Below, piece after piece: positions 1-14,000 of a stretch of DNA of 64,000 nt (position 1 is its first letter; each line of letters begins with the position of its first letter). The notes under the pieces were generated by a model that saw nothing but the letters and a program-made list of their open reading frames with translations, was not told the origin of the DNA and did no database searches. Source of the stretch: Stichopus chloronotus (lineage: Eukaryota > Echinodermata > Holothuroidea > Aspidochirotida > Stichopodidae); the NCBI GenBank assembly GCA_021234535.1, contig CM037839.1, positions 23,857,196 to 23,921,195 on the forward strand. The letters run 5' to 3'. The translations under genes were made by a program, and so were the position numbers.

Positions 1-1887
1 TATTTTCAATATACTACAATATGCAGCAATTTTTAGAGGCAGCATACGGAGGCCTAATATTGCCATAACATTACCGTTTAGGACTAAAATAAGCTCCCTC
101 ATGCTACTGCACATGATGGTTAAAGGGAACTTAAAACTTCAATCTGATTAATGCTGTGGAAACCATATTCAGCCAAGGACCCTATGAGTACAACCCTTTG
201 GAATGATTTAGTCTTTTTAACATGAAAACATGAAGTGTGGAGTTGGTTTAAGTGCACAATGGATGGATTTATTGTAAAGATTCTCTGCACATTGGTCTAA
301 TTTTTCTTAAAAAGGCACTGGCCGATATAACTGTCAAGTATCATAGTTGAATTTTTGAAGTACGTAGGAGCAAGTAGCAATGCACATTGGTGTTGCAAAC
401 ACTAAAAAACAACCAACAGCAATATAAGCTTGCGACTACAATTTTTTGAACATACTTGCTGTGTCCTTGCAAACTCTATACCCAACATTATCAGAGGACA
501 ACAACATAGCCTGGCAAAGACTATATACGTAAAATTAATTCCATCAGTGATATGATTTACACTAATTCAGAGGTTGTGCCATATGAGGACAATCCATCAA
601 AAGAGATTGCACATCCAGTGTGGTATTTCATTGTGCAGAAAACCAATTATGCACAGTATATGCAGTTCATAATGTATGTGCTCTGTTTACCACTGGCCAA
701 TCAAGCACTTTTAACAGAACTTTATGCGAAAAAGCAGCACATTATCAGCTCATCAAGATTAATGACTAAGAGGGGCATCACCATGAAGACCACCTCATAA
801 AAATCAATTTTCATCACCAAATTTGCCAGTAAAAATATCCACAACGTATATCCACAACAAGTATTTACTGTAACCATTCTATGCATATGTATGTGATTTC
901 AGCAATAAGCTCAAGAAATATTACAATGTACAACAATTCCACTATTTTCATTTCAAGAGAATGCTGAGATTTCACAACAAACACATCAATTAGTTGTGAT
1001 GTTACAGCATCTCAGATTTTCTCTTTTTTGTAAGAGAGTTTCAACAAAACTCTGTGGGGTAACATAACTCTTAATGACAAGAATATTTCTCTTTCCAACA
1101 TGTCTGACTCGAAAGCAAATTTTCCCCTTTACTTCTCCCTCCCTCTCCCACCCCCTTAAATAATCTCTTTATCACAAATTATTGTTCATGCCACACAGAG
1201 ATGTTTGAACAAAGAACTATTTTGAAGTGATCATGAAGATGATCTGGTCACTTGATTTTTTTACAATATGTGCTCTTGTAGTTGATAAACATGTTTGTTA
1301 TAGCCATGACAATGAGACCCACTCCCATGCTATCAGAGGGTGAACAGAACATGGTGTGATCAGGTCTTAATGTGATCAGGTCTAAATGTCATCCATATGA
1401 TGTAAGAGACAAATTCAATGTGAATAAATGATGGTCTGATAGTGAGATTAGTCAAGTGAACACAGATAATGTGGTCTATCCATGTGTGCATTAGGTAAGC
1501 TGATAATGGACATTTCCATGTGTGCATTGGGTAATCTGATATTTGGACATATCCAATGTGAAAACAATGACAACATCTCTATCAGAGGACTGTGATGATC
1601 ACAGCTTCAACATCATCGTAGGCGCGAGTGAGTTCGATTTGTGGCTCACTGGACATTGTTACCAGCTTTCAATGCAACAGCAGTCCCTCTATGGCAAATA
1701 CATCTCAATCTGTGGTTGATTAGTAAATGCAGGGAAGGGTAAGCCACCTTCATGACAGTAAACACAAACTGACTCGGGTCAGAGTGTATCGACTATCAAC
1801 GTCAGTGCCATAAAGTGCATCGCTACTAGGAAATATGTCCTCTCCTCCTTGTTCTCGAGACTGACTCTGTCCTTCGAAATTCTTCTC
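1..1887. other. WDR36 3' UTR / downstream flank
   Basis: No coding sequence supported. The first minus-strand AATAAA I see past the stop is at 273-268, which would imply a UTR of about 1.6 kb; this is a guess. A two-copy 36-37 bp duplication (CCATGTGTGCATT start) lies at about 1481-1553. Confidence 0.3.
268..273 (-). terminator. possible WDR36 polyadenylation signal
   Basis: AATAAA on the minus strand, the first seen downstream of the WDR36 stop. It is 1.6 kb away and no downstream element was verified, so this is weak. Confidence 0.2.
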
Positions 1888-2040
1888 TCAGGACAGCACT
1901 GCACTCTTCATATAATTTATAAGGCACATGGTTTGGTTAAATTGATCCTGCAGCCTCTCCCATGACCTCTTCTGTTCTGCCAGCAACTCCTCCAACAATT
2001 TCACTAATTCTGGTGATGCACTGACTTCATCCCCATGGAG
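1888..2040 (-). CDS. WDR36: WDR36 coding exon 22 (last) and stop
   Basis: Residues 843-892 and TGA at 1890-1888: LHGDEVSASPELVKLLEELL, then RSWERLQDQFNQTMCLINYM and KSAVLS. Matches the vertebrate C terminus LQSLFNQSMCILNYLKSALL. Acceptor CCAACAG. The ATG inside this exon is internal. Confidence 0.96.
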   Translation of the reverse strand, partial: LHGDEVSASPELVKLLEELLAEQKRSWERLQDQFNQTMCLINYMKSAVLS

Positions 2041-5000
2041 CTGTTGGGTTCGAAAATAATGTCATTGGGTTGGGGATCTGAGATGAAGGTAGCACAAATT
2101 GGATTTGGGATCTTCTTTCTTTCATTGACAAGAGAGCAGACAATATCTTTCAGGAAAGTCATCAAAGTTAGGCACTTGGCATTATCAAATAAAACTTGTC
2201 AAATAGACACATTTAATTCATATCCACAGGTGGTAAGTGTGAAATAGTTACCATGGAGATTACCACCAAAATATCTGATACAAATGGCATGAATCAGTTT
2301 GCATTTCAAAAATGATTGGATCTACTGACAAGCATTTTTTTAATGTCATATTACAGTATACTACCTTCTTGAATAAAGATATAAAATTACTCTGCGCAGG
2401 TTAAATTTACAGAAAGGGACACTTGCAAGACACAGCATACTTGACACAGCAGGAGATCCTGCAAACTTCAGAACCCCTCTGCATGAGAATTCATTTGAAC
2501 AAACAACCCTCACCAAATCTACAAACACTTCTGCACAAATGAAAAATCGCATCGAACAATACCTCCCACTCTAATAAAACTTTGAGATGAGTAATGCACA
2601 CTCTACATACACAAAATAACATTTAAGTTAAACATCATTTGATTATCAATGAACTATCTAATCTAAAACAGGTCTTGATATTATCATCTGCCTACGGAAG
2701 GGGAACACTGGAACAGACAAACCACTAATTCCAACAATACTTCTGATACAGCCACAACGACAAACCTTTAAAAACAAGCTGATGTATGCTTGAACAAGTT
2801 CAAAGTTCTTGTTGGATCTCAGTAAGTTGATGAGGACTTTCATGAAGGCTGCCATTGCAATTTGAGAGCCACCCCCGATGGGCGAGAGGGATCTAATCTC
2901 GGCATCAGTGGCTGATGGGTTTAACTCCATCATGTATTTCAACACGGCTTTGTCTACAGGAACCAAACAGAGCAAAGGTGACGGAGAGATATTTACCAAA
3001 CAGCATGCGACAGATTACAGTCAACACCTATGAGACGATTTCTCTTCACAACTTGTAATGTTACAAAAATGGAAGATGTCTGCACATTAATTATCTCCTT
3101 ATGCAAACAACTAGCACATGAAAAAAGGAAGCCACAGGAGAAGGCAGGACAGAGATTAACTGACATTGAACCTCATTGAATCTCATTCCTGCCAAGTCAC
3201 CTGCATTTTTGGTCATCTGCGGCACATACGTGTCCCTGTTTGAATCCCTCGTATCTTAAAAGATCTCCCCATTGTACACAGTTTTCTCTGAGTTAAATGA
3301 ATTCTTACTTTTTAGTGTTATCTTCATTTCAATGGAACAAAATGCAAGAAAAAAACTCAAAACTGTCAAGATCAGAACTGATAAGACCTAGGCTACATGC
3401 TAAATATACCAGGCTAAAAGCCTGGTAATCCTTGAAAATGTCAATTCTGAGGATTCACTTTGACAAACAGTTTTGGTATGCTCCATGCCAATTATTATGG
3501 CACTATGCTTAGACAGTAAACAGGTCATGTGAAAGGCTTTTTCCCTTTTGAACTATCATCCGACCTTCGCATCTCGACTATCCCCATACCACCATCCCTC
3601 CAGAATTAGTTTCCATCCTCCTGGAAGCACATAGTTACAGTTACCTGAGAAGGTATCATATGTTGTTTCCTCAGTAAACATCTACCAGAGGATGAAAATT
3701 CTGAGACATGTCTGTCTGTGCTTACACCAAAAAAAGAGAAACTTATTGAGTGAGCCAATCATTACAGATTCCATTTTGTACTTGGATAACAGCCAAAGAG
3801 GTAAAGAGGTGTGGGAAACCAACTAAAAATAAGTAGAATCCAGTGCTTTCTTCTTTTCTTTCACCTTGACTTAAGAATTTGTTGCGGTCAAAACTGTAAC
3901 TTTACCAATTGTACTGATTGCACAATGCCATACCTATAGAAATTATGAGCTTGTCCTAGCCAATTCTTATTTGAAATGGAGAAATAAAGGTCAGAAAGAA
4001 AAAGGTTGTTGGAAGCTACCTTCAGTTAGAAAGTTGCCATTAACTCTGCTCATACTATGACTATTTAAAAAGAAGTCAGGTCTTTGAACAAGAAGACCAA
4101 CCTCTGAAGTTCTAACTAAGTACTGATTGTTCTTCTGCTCAATTAGTGTATACATTTGTGTACTCTATACATGTGCAAATACATCATGAAAAGCATCTGT
4201 TATTTAAGCTATTTTTAGCATTCCTCACAAATAAAATCAAGTCAGTGATTGGTTGAATTTGGAACAGTGGTTGCATATGATTAATTTCAAAGTTAATTGT
4301 CCAGCTGACATCTGCTTATTCAGCAGGTAACATTCGTTACTTGCAAATTGTCAGCAAATGTCTTAGTTAATTTGCTGAGTGGTGTCAACATATAACTGCA
4401 TACTGATGGTATGTGATAAATATGGATAAGTGTTACAACAGAAAATGCTTCTTTAACCACAGTTAACTGCAGAATTAAAATATCGTAACTTACATCCCAC
4501 TGTGGAATTACTTTCTGCTATGTCTTTTTTCGTAAAAAAGAAAAGTACTACACTGTAAGTATTTTACACAAAATCATGTCATGACATGATTTTTTCCTTT
4601 TATGAAGCAAATGCAAGACAAAATAATGTTTTTATGTTATTTGTACCAATTTTTTCTAATTTGCATCATCCACTCAAATATCCTGCTCTTCCTCATTTTC
4701 TGAGTTACTATTGGACTCCAAATTACACTCAAATCAGTGCTGAAAAGCATTTTAGGTCAAAAATCCTGCTTTTCTTAACCAGAGGGGGCTATCGCAATAT
4801 TGAAATCATAAAGAAGATACACCACCTGGTCCTTTTGCAGAGAGAATTTCAACCAACACAGCGAAGTAAGGAACACTTCTGGGTCCTTCTTAGATGATCA
4901 ACATGCAATTTGAAGAGGATTATATCTGTCCTTAGACAAACAGCAAACAGATAATATGGCTAGAATGCTCACTGTGCACAGTGAATGATCGTTCGAAGCT

Positions 5001-8000
5001 GTGTTGTTGCTCGGCGAGGGGTTACATGACATAGTTTTGTGCATATATTACAGGACATATATATATCGGTCTTATGCAGTAGCATCCAGTTAATACAGGA
5101 CAGATACATACATCTCACGTAGGTAACTGGTTAAGAAAAAGTTAAGGAAAGTTTAATCCGTCACTTCATCCAACCGAACTTCATGAATGGTGCTGCCAAT
5201 TCTTAACCCTTTGATCCAATTCTTAACCCTAAGATCCATCCAAAGCATGCATTGCTATTTACATGGAATACACCATGGGAATACTTACAGCCGTCTTCTC
5301 GGTCTGCGGTTTCGAGCAGGAGCCTGCAGATATCTGAGGTCAGATCTAAAGAACCTGAAACAACAGCCTTCCTGACCTGGAAAGAGAATTGCAAAATTTC
5401 TGGCTCAGAGATCTTGGTGCAATCTTCTTTGGCTTGGGATGAGTTACATTTGATGTAGTGTACTGATCATGACTATGCAACTGCAAGTCATGCAATTTGT
5501 GAACTTGACCCTTAAGGTTCTAAGAAGTTAAGAATCTCAATTCCATACCCATTTGCTGGTCAGAGTCTAAATGTGTGTCCATGAAGTGAGACAAACAAAC
5601 AAAACGGTAAATAATGATTTCTCCTTTCTTTAATGTTTTTAATGTTTTAGAAAGATCCGACATTAGTAATGTTTCAAAAGATTCAATCATGTGTAAGCAA
5701 GAAGCAGGGGAATGCAGAATGCTTTTTCACAGACCCTTTATTTCCTTACCGTCTACTTCTATGCTCCCTTCACTCACCTCTGCCCTCTTTCAAGTGTTTT
5801 GCAATATCACCACGGTTTTGGAAAGACGAACTGACATCGATCGCTTACCTTGTTTGTCGACTGGGCTTCGTTCGGAACTTTTAAACTTGGCTCCAGGCCC
5901 GAGATGACCGGCAGGAAGAAAGGAGCAGATTTGGGTACTTTGAGAGGTTCCTTTGGTTTGTTTCGTTTCTGACGTAGAGAGAAATGACAGAGGATTGACA
6001 ATACTCTTTATATGTCCTTTGAAGAGCACAAGGATGGACAACTTACATTGAATTAACCTACATTAGGTGGTATCTTCCAGTCTCCCCAAGATACTTTCTC
6101 ATCCGCTACCATTGTTTTCTTGGCAATAACATGGTGTGCAAGTCTGAGCAGTTCAGGGATTATTACTGAAAAGTTCACCATTCTAAAATATGCTTTCGTA
6201 GGATTATGCTATGTGGCTATAGGATACATTTGTCATTCTTGCAGTGGATGTTCTGCATGGAATATTATACCAAACGTCCTGCCTACACTTATGTTTCTCA
6301 GGAAGCCAATCTTTCCTTAAACAAAAGCCATTTTGATCACTTTGCAATCTTTTCTATACCAGTGGGACAAACTTGCTTTCGTGAAGAAATAATTTTTTTT
6401 TTATTCAAATAAGACAACAATGGGTTTCCATGGGATCACGACAAAAATAAAAAGTCCACCTACAAGATTACAGACATTTGTTTTTTATGACTTTGCTGGT
6501 TGATCCTTTTAACAAAATGGCATTTATGGAGATCATATCAGGTTCAACAGCCGTGAAATGAGTAGTTCAAAGGCATCTTCCAGTAACTCTGTGTTTTGCA
6601 CCTTCATCGAAGGCTTTGGCTGGAAAAATGTCAGATCCCTTGACTGGTTCACTTCTGGCAATCAAATAGATCAACGATGAGCATATCATCCTTTCTGCGG
6701 GTTTTGTTTCCATATTAAAAGACTTTACTGCAACTTTCGCTCAGACCCCAGCACTCTGAACGTATTGGGAACTGCACCGAACTGCAACGAATGACATAGC
6801 CAGTGAAGAATTGATCTTGTGTGAAATGGGCTTTCTGCTATCCCATGCCACTGACCTTGATTAATTCCAAGTTTGTAAGACTTTGCCATCGGGAGTTTGG
6901 CAGGACAGACAAAGTCACAAGATCTGCCGATATTTGTTCCGGGGATCGAAACTCTGTGACTGAGGAGTCTTCCTCCATACGTGGCGCTGATTCCTCTTCT
7001 AACAAGAGACAAAAAAATAATAAATAATACAAAGGTCTAAATACAGTTGGAGTACATACTACACGGTAAAATACATCTAGCCCAAAATCATTTTTATGTT
7101 TGCATTTTTTTTTTATGGAACAGAGATGAGATTTATTTCCATGTAAGTTTTATTTTAAGAGCAATTGAGCACTGAACAAAAAATCATGACAAATCTTGGT
7201 GACTACTTCAGGAACATTTTCTCTCATGCCAAATCTGCCACAAACCTACAGTAAAGAACTGATTAGCATAGTACAGTTAGCAGTCAGAGACCAATACAGA
7301 TTTAGGTGGAGTCCTCCACACAATAAGCTCTGTTGGTATACCGATATACTCAGTATGATTGGTATTAATTTTCATACCGATATAGTCTCATAAAATACAT
7401 AGTAAAAATTGGTATGTAAAAAACATAGGTATATACTGAAAATTTTGGTATACCGTATTGTCGGTAATCCATTCACATTACCATATATCACTGATTGATA
7501 ACTACAAAAGAGAAATGCCCAATGTTGTTACTGCAATGCAATGTCAATTTCTTCTCCCTGAGGTTCAAAAATAGGACAGTCCTATAAAGGCAGATCTCCC
7601 TGCACCACACAAGCTAGTTATACCATCTCATGCTTACACTGTTCTACAGATATAGAAAATACAGTTAATACTGACAGGGTATTGTCTTCCAAATTACCTA
7701 GTGTTACCATCATTGCACTCATAGCAACATGTATGTGAAACATCTCATACCTTGAGGCACCGGCTATGCACAGTATGTACATACTGATACCGTCCACTGT
7801 TCAAACTTATTTGTGAGTGACCCACAAAGGTGTATTCCAAAAATCCTCCACTTTCGTGGGAGTTTGGAACTTTAATACGTACAGTGTTCCAATGGAGGTT
7901 TGTCAAAACGTACCATATTGACGTTGTTTCGAATGGTGATGAATTACGGGAAGTTCCCTGCTTTGCAGGTTGCTGCTTGTTCACAGCTACGTGAGTAATG

Positions 8001-11000
8001 TTGTAGGAAGTTTGCCAGGGAATTTCTGCACCAAAAGCTGATTTTAATGTGGGTCCAAGGAAACTGGTTGCGAGTGCATTTCAGTTCTTACAAAAGTTCC
8101 GCAAAGTAGCGACTGAGTAGTGGACAGGGCCAGGGAGTTATTGTGCATGCGAAAACGAACATTTCAAACTGATGTGAGAGAAAACGCTGTCAAGGCATTT
8201 CAGTAATTTCATAATTTCTGCACCTGTAGCCATCAAATGCAGTGTAACTAAGATGAAATTTTTAGCGCGTTTTCTGCACCAAAAGAATATCAACAATGTC
8301 ATAAACGTTAACGTAGTAGGAGCATTATTAACACAAGTTCTAACAATCGCTGGGTCCTACAATAGGCAATAACTTTGGCAAAACAGTGTATGTACCATTT
8401 TTGCAAAATTTTCTGGTCGCAACTTCTGTACTCCGCTAGATATAGGTTTTATCCCGGCTATATAATGATATCGGTTTCTTTGCTACACCAACGTAGCTTA
8501 CCATATAATGTCTCTTGGGCATGAGACATAGAGGTTCTAAATAATTAATTTACTCATAACCTCTACCAAAAAATAACAGCAAAAGTAATAATTCATATTT
8601 ATCTCCAAAACCTCAAGAACTTCTGAATGTCTGGATGAGAAAAGACTAGATCAACTGACAAAGATTAAAAAATGGCCAAACCTTCATTATCCAGGCAAGC
8701 TCCGGGCATCAATATGACCTTTGGTTCATAATCGAGAGGAAGAGGATGTAGACTAACATGACTGTACAGTGTTCTGTTGGACCTGAGGTGAAAACAAGAG
8801 GGAAATACTGATGACAAGAATTGGCATTACATGGAAAAAAAAGAGGAGTGAGTAAAACGTTGTGGTAATTTTTCTGACAAAGGACTCCTCTAGCAGCATA
8901 CCCAATTGCTTTCTCTGATTGACATTGGGGGAGGGATCAGCAATCACTTAGCAATAATGAAGGCATTTAAATATGTTGCTCACAAAGTAAACCACTGTGG
9001 AGAGTTAGGAAACTTGGTGAGTCAGTTTAATTCACCTTGCCCATGCTCTCTCAATAAATTTTAAGGGATGAAATGAAGATGTATCCACTTTGGCATTCAT
9101 TTCAACCTTGCTATGAACATTCAATGTGTTCCACAAACAAGATACGTTGATTACCAGAGGTATATCCCCAGGTCGTCCACGTGCGTCGTTGCCAGGTAAG
9201 CATTAGTAGGGGACATGCAGAGGCTTGTCACAGCTGCATCTACTAGAAAACAGTCTACCATCCTGATCAGACAAAAGAAAACAGGAAAGCATGATTTAAT
9301 TAAATGAGGGTGGAACTTATCAATCATGACCACACAAAATGCCACAGACAGGGAGAGCAGATAGCTTATCATGATGCATCATGGGGCTTAAGCCAGAGGA
9401 AGGAGCTTGCAAACCACAAACACACACAAAAAAAGCCTTAGCCAAAGCGACGCATTAGTAATAATAGTCACAAAAATGTCTTCAAGAGGCTCATTGAGTT
9501 GAGTTGGTGAAATTCACTAAATTTTTTTCAAAATCTGTCAAGTTTCTTTCACATACTAATGACAAATGGTGAAACAAAGAGGATCCCAACGTGTCACGTA
9601 CAATGGAACATCCATGAGTGAGTAATTAACAATTTAATTAGTTTTTGAAAATTCATGACCAGACACTTTTCTTATCAGTGCTTATTCACATGCAAAACAA
9701 CCAGTACAGGTAATTGTCAAAAATTCAAAAACAAGGTTAAAAGGTCGAAAATTAACCTCTAAGTTAGGGTTACTGAAAGTAGAGCCCTAAAACTTGTGTC
9801 ACTATTTTGACCAATTTACTTCATGAACAGAAAAGACACACCATCTTTGCTAGAAGAAATATATACAATTGAAGTAAATATCAATTGCTATGACTTTTCT
9901 ACATCAATCTTATGAAGCTTGAAGTAATTCTAGAAATGACACCGCCATGCCACAATGTTCTGTCAACAACTATGTTCAAGTGGTGGTAAGATTAGGAACC
10001 ATTCCTTTAGTTCATCACATGATGAGGATCTGAATGTTTCTTTAAAAAAGTTTTGAAGGAATTAAAGGAGTCGGGTGAGCTGGACGGACATTTATCCGGG
10101 ATCAATTCTAGGGTCATGGACACTCCTGGATCTCAGAGCCCAAATTTCTAGGTGCATACTTGGATGTAGGTAGGTCCCAGGTACGAACTGAGCAGTCCAT
10201 CGAGGCCGAAATGAGCCAACGGGCATCTGCAGAAAAGGTCTGCGAGACAGAGAATAGGAAACTGTATGAAATTTCTATACGATACCATAACAAACACAAT
10301 GCAGATTCATATCACATAATGAAAGAAGAGTGCAACTGGAAGTATCCAAGTAGATACAAAATCACACAGTCGACTCTTGTAAGAAATAAGAATTAAATTT
10401 AGATCAAATGGATTTTCCAAGTATCTTTATTTCTAATCAGAAATAAACCAGAAGGGCAAAGATTGCTTGCAATATCAATTGAAGTGTGCCTATGTATTTA
10501 AGATCACCCGTAAAAAGTATACCTCCCCAGTCATAAATTTATGCAGACTGGTCCTTCAACTTGACCTCACCCAACAGAAAATTTAATGGAATAGTCTACT
10601 CCTTGTGAGCTTGACTTCTTCAGATAATAAGCTGTTCTTTAATACTAAATTTTCAGCTTTTTTCCTCAATTCAGCTTGCCAACAATGACAATATATGAAC
10701 AGAAAGTATGAAATTAAAGAGCCATTTTTGGTGAAATTGCAAAGTTTCAGCCATTTAACTTGATCCTCTACAATGGATACTTCTTTTAAAAACATGTTTG
10801 CATTTTCAGCAACATTGAGATAATAAATGTGATATTACTTGAACAAAACTCTTCCTTGACGGGGAAATCAGGGTTTGACTGAGAAAATTCATCTTTAGTT
10901 GATTTTTCTTTCTAAACTGATTGTTCACCGAAATATAGAGACGTTGGGGAGGTGTTTGAAGGCAGAAGAAATGGTAATTATTGCGTTAAGTACTGTTGAA

Positions 11001-14000
11001 TGAGAACTCTTAATATTCGTCGGGTACAAAAAATAAACGTTCATGTACAAGACAATACAGCCTCCTCTTTACGATGACCAATCACAGCTTAAGACTGAGA
11101 TGACATTATATGAATAAACGTGGTTATTGATTGTGATTTAAATTGGAAGGAGCAAATCAAATGGGTTAATTCTAAAGTGAGTAAAAGTCTTGCGATTATG
11201 TATAATTTAAGAGAATTCTTGGCCGCCAGTTCAATGAAGATTCTTTACAACTCTTTGGTTTTCCCTTACATTAACTATTGTTTAGAAGTATGGGGAAATA
11301 CGTACAAAAGTAATATTCGCTCAGTCTTTGTAATGCAGAAGAAAGCTATCAGAGTGGTTTATAAAGCTAAATTTAATGACCACACAAATGAATTTTTTAT
11401 TAACATGAATACTTTAAAGCTAGAAGATCTTGTGAAATTTAAGACAGCCCCATTCCTGTTCAAAGCTAAAAATGAAACGTTAACCCCAAACATTCAAAGG
11501 CTATTTATTAAAAAAGAGAGTAATTCATATACACGACGTAAAGAAGATTTTTATCAAATTTCTGTCCGTACAACCTTAAAAGCTATGAGTATATCTGTTT
11601 GTGGTGTAAAATTTTGGTATAATCTTAATACTGACCTTAGGAACTCAAAAAGTGAACGTTTATTTAAACTACAGTTAAAATAAGAATTCATAGATAAGTA
11701 TAGACAACTGTTTTGATTTTACGATCAGTAGCACTAAAACATTTATTAGAGTAATTTGATGGAGATAAGTTGCTCTGGAAATTGAACATTTTTATAACTG
11801 CCAGGGGAGAGATTCAAATAAGTTTTTCTTAACTTCTTCTCTCTCCTTTTCCTTCTCATATTTCTGTTTTGTATGATCGTTAATTGTTTCTTTTATTTTG
11901 ACTTTTTATGTTGATTTTGTAACCTCATGTTTTGCATCGTTTATATGGAAATAAACCGAACAAACAAACAAACAAATATATTGAATTTTACAGTTCCCAT
12001 GCTGTTCGTTCATAACGCAATGCTAAGTAAACAAGAGTTTAGTGATAGTTGAGGATACATACAGCACACCTGGGCTACGTATGAAACTGTTCAGCCACAC
12101 CTCCTCATACCTTGAAAAGCGATAGTATTGAATATTCATATTTGATTCGATGAATATGAATGTTACAGACTTTCGGAGTTCTTCACCCATTTTTGCAGAT
12201 TTGACTCGTTTCTCACAATTGTCCACATGTTTTGAGATAATCTTGATCATATTTGTTAGTTATAACTCATTGTAGGATACTGGTGGGGGAATTGTAGTGA
12301 GATAAATTGTGAAAATAAACCCTGATTTCCCCTTTAATCAGTCAGTCAGGGACTAAATTCAATATTCAGTATGTAGTAACTGAGTTTTTGCCACATGAAT
12401 TTGTCACCAAGTTGGCTAAAAGAATCATGGCATAAAGTACACCTACCATATCAGAAATTACGTTCTGATGGCCCTGGTATTTCCTGACGATTCTCCGAAG
12501 TTCGACGTCCACAACGTAGATGCTAAAGTTATCCATAGCTAAGGCCAACATGGAGCTAGGCGTAATAGGATGGGGGAAAGAAATTTAAAAGAACCTTAAA
12601 GTTCGGTTCATTGCTGCAGAGAAGCTTGGCCTCAGAAATACCAGTGGCAAATGAGTTTGAGTAGAATTAAAGAAATTTTCTTTCAACTATGTATGCCATT
12701 AACCTCAACTTTCATACAGTTAGTTACTGTCAGTTAAGGGAAAGTTTTGATCTGCAGGTTGTTTTTTCTCTCACAATTGTCAGGATGCATATGTTTGGCA
12801 CATAGTGGAACAATAAATAGAGGAGAACACAAATTACCAACTTTCCTTCTTTAGCTGTTGTTCCGAAGGTAAACAGAGGTACAGGCAGAGCAAACTATGG
12901 GTTTACGTAGACAAATATTTGACTCTAGTGAAAAGAACCAACCATTCTGACCAAGGACACATCAATGCTTATGTGACATTGTATGCTACCTCTCACCAAT
13001 TAAATGCACTATGTTATGTGTTCACACCATTCAAAGCTTTTGAGAGCTACCCATTCATCTATCACACGACACTCAATTTTTTTTTGAGTTGCATCCAAGC
13101 AAGCTGTAAAAGTGCTGAGACACCTCTCTTCAAACCTTGAAGGCTTTCCCGGGTAGATCAAATGAAGGGTGCTATATCCAAAGATTCCAACAGACAGTTC
13201 TTGGGGCAATGTGTACTTCAGTGTAGTCAAATGCAACGTCTCATTTTAAAGACAGTCAGTGGGGACAAAAAAGTAAGAAGCAAGTGACTGCATATTTGAC
13301 ATATATACCTCTCTCTGTGTAATTTCATGTGATTGACAGGATATCCCAGGTCAACCTCTTGCAGCAGTGTCTTCTCTCTAAAGAGCCAAAATTTCAGCTT
13401 TTGATCGGCAGATGACGTCATGACAACCTGGTTGAGAGAGTCGACAGCAACGCCCCTAACAGGCTTGGCGTGAGCTGTGCAGATATCATAGGACATAACA
13501 TACAAATAATGAATTTTCCATTTGTGCAATAGTATGAGTAATTTCATTCTCTGAAAGACTGGGCATTTTATCCATCAAGGCAAAGCCGAGTTGAACAGAA
13601 CGTTATATCTTTCAACCAACGAAATTCTTCACACTATTACCCAAATAAAAAGCGTTCATTATTTGTTTTATAAAATGCCTAATGAGTTAACTGGTAATAC
13701 TGAGTCACGGCACACTTGTACGTACCGCATGCTGTGATTGTCCAATCAGATGTAGAAAAATTAATAAGGTTTTACATAATAGAAATTAAGATGTTTACAA
13801 TCCCACAGATGTAACTCAAGCAACAGCAGAAATGTGTCATGGCGTTTGACCTTAATCCGACTATAGGGTCTTAAAGTAAGTTAGAGTTAAAACTTTGGGT
13901 TGCCATGCTTATCTGACGTGTATCAATATCACTATTGTTCAGTTTCTTCCAAGGGTTAAAGTTATCCATCTTGCACAACTGGACATCTGGTGTTATCGGT

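Noticed and set aside
5614..5907. Plus-strand frame of 97 codons
   Set aside because: Antisense shadow over WDR36 exon 19 and adjacent intron, with no homology.
13009..13236. Minus-strand 75-codon frame between WDR36 exons 13 and 14
   Set aside because: It is not needed for splice phase or alignment; exons 13 and 14 join directly through a split Ser codon.
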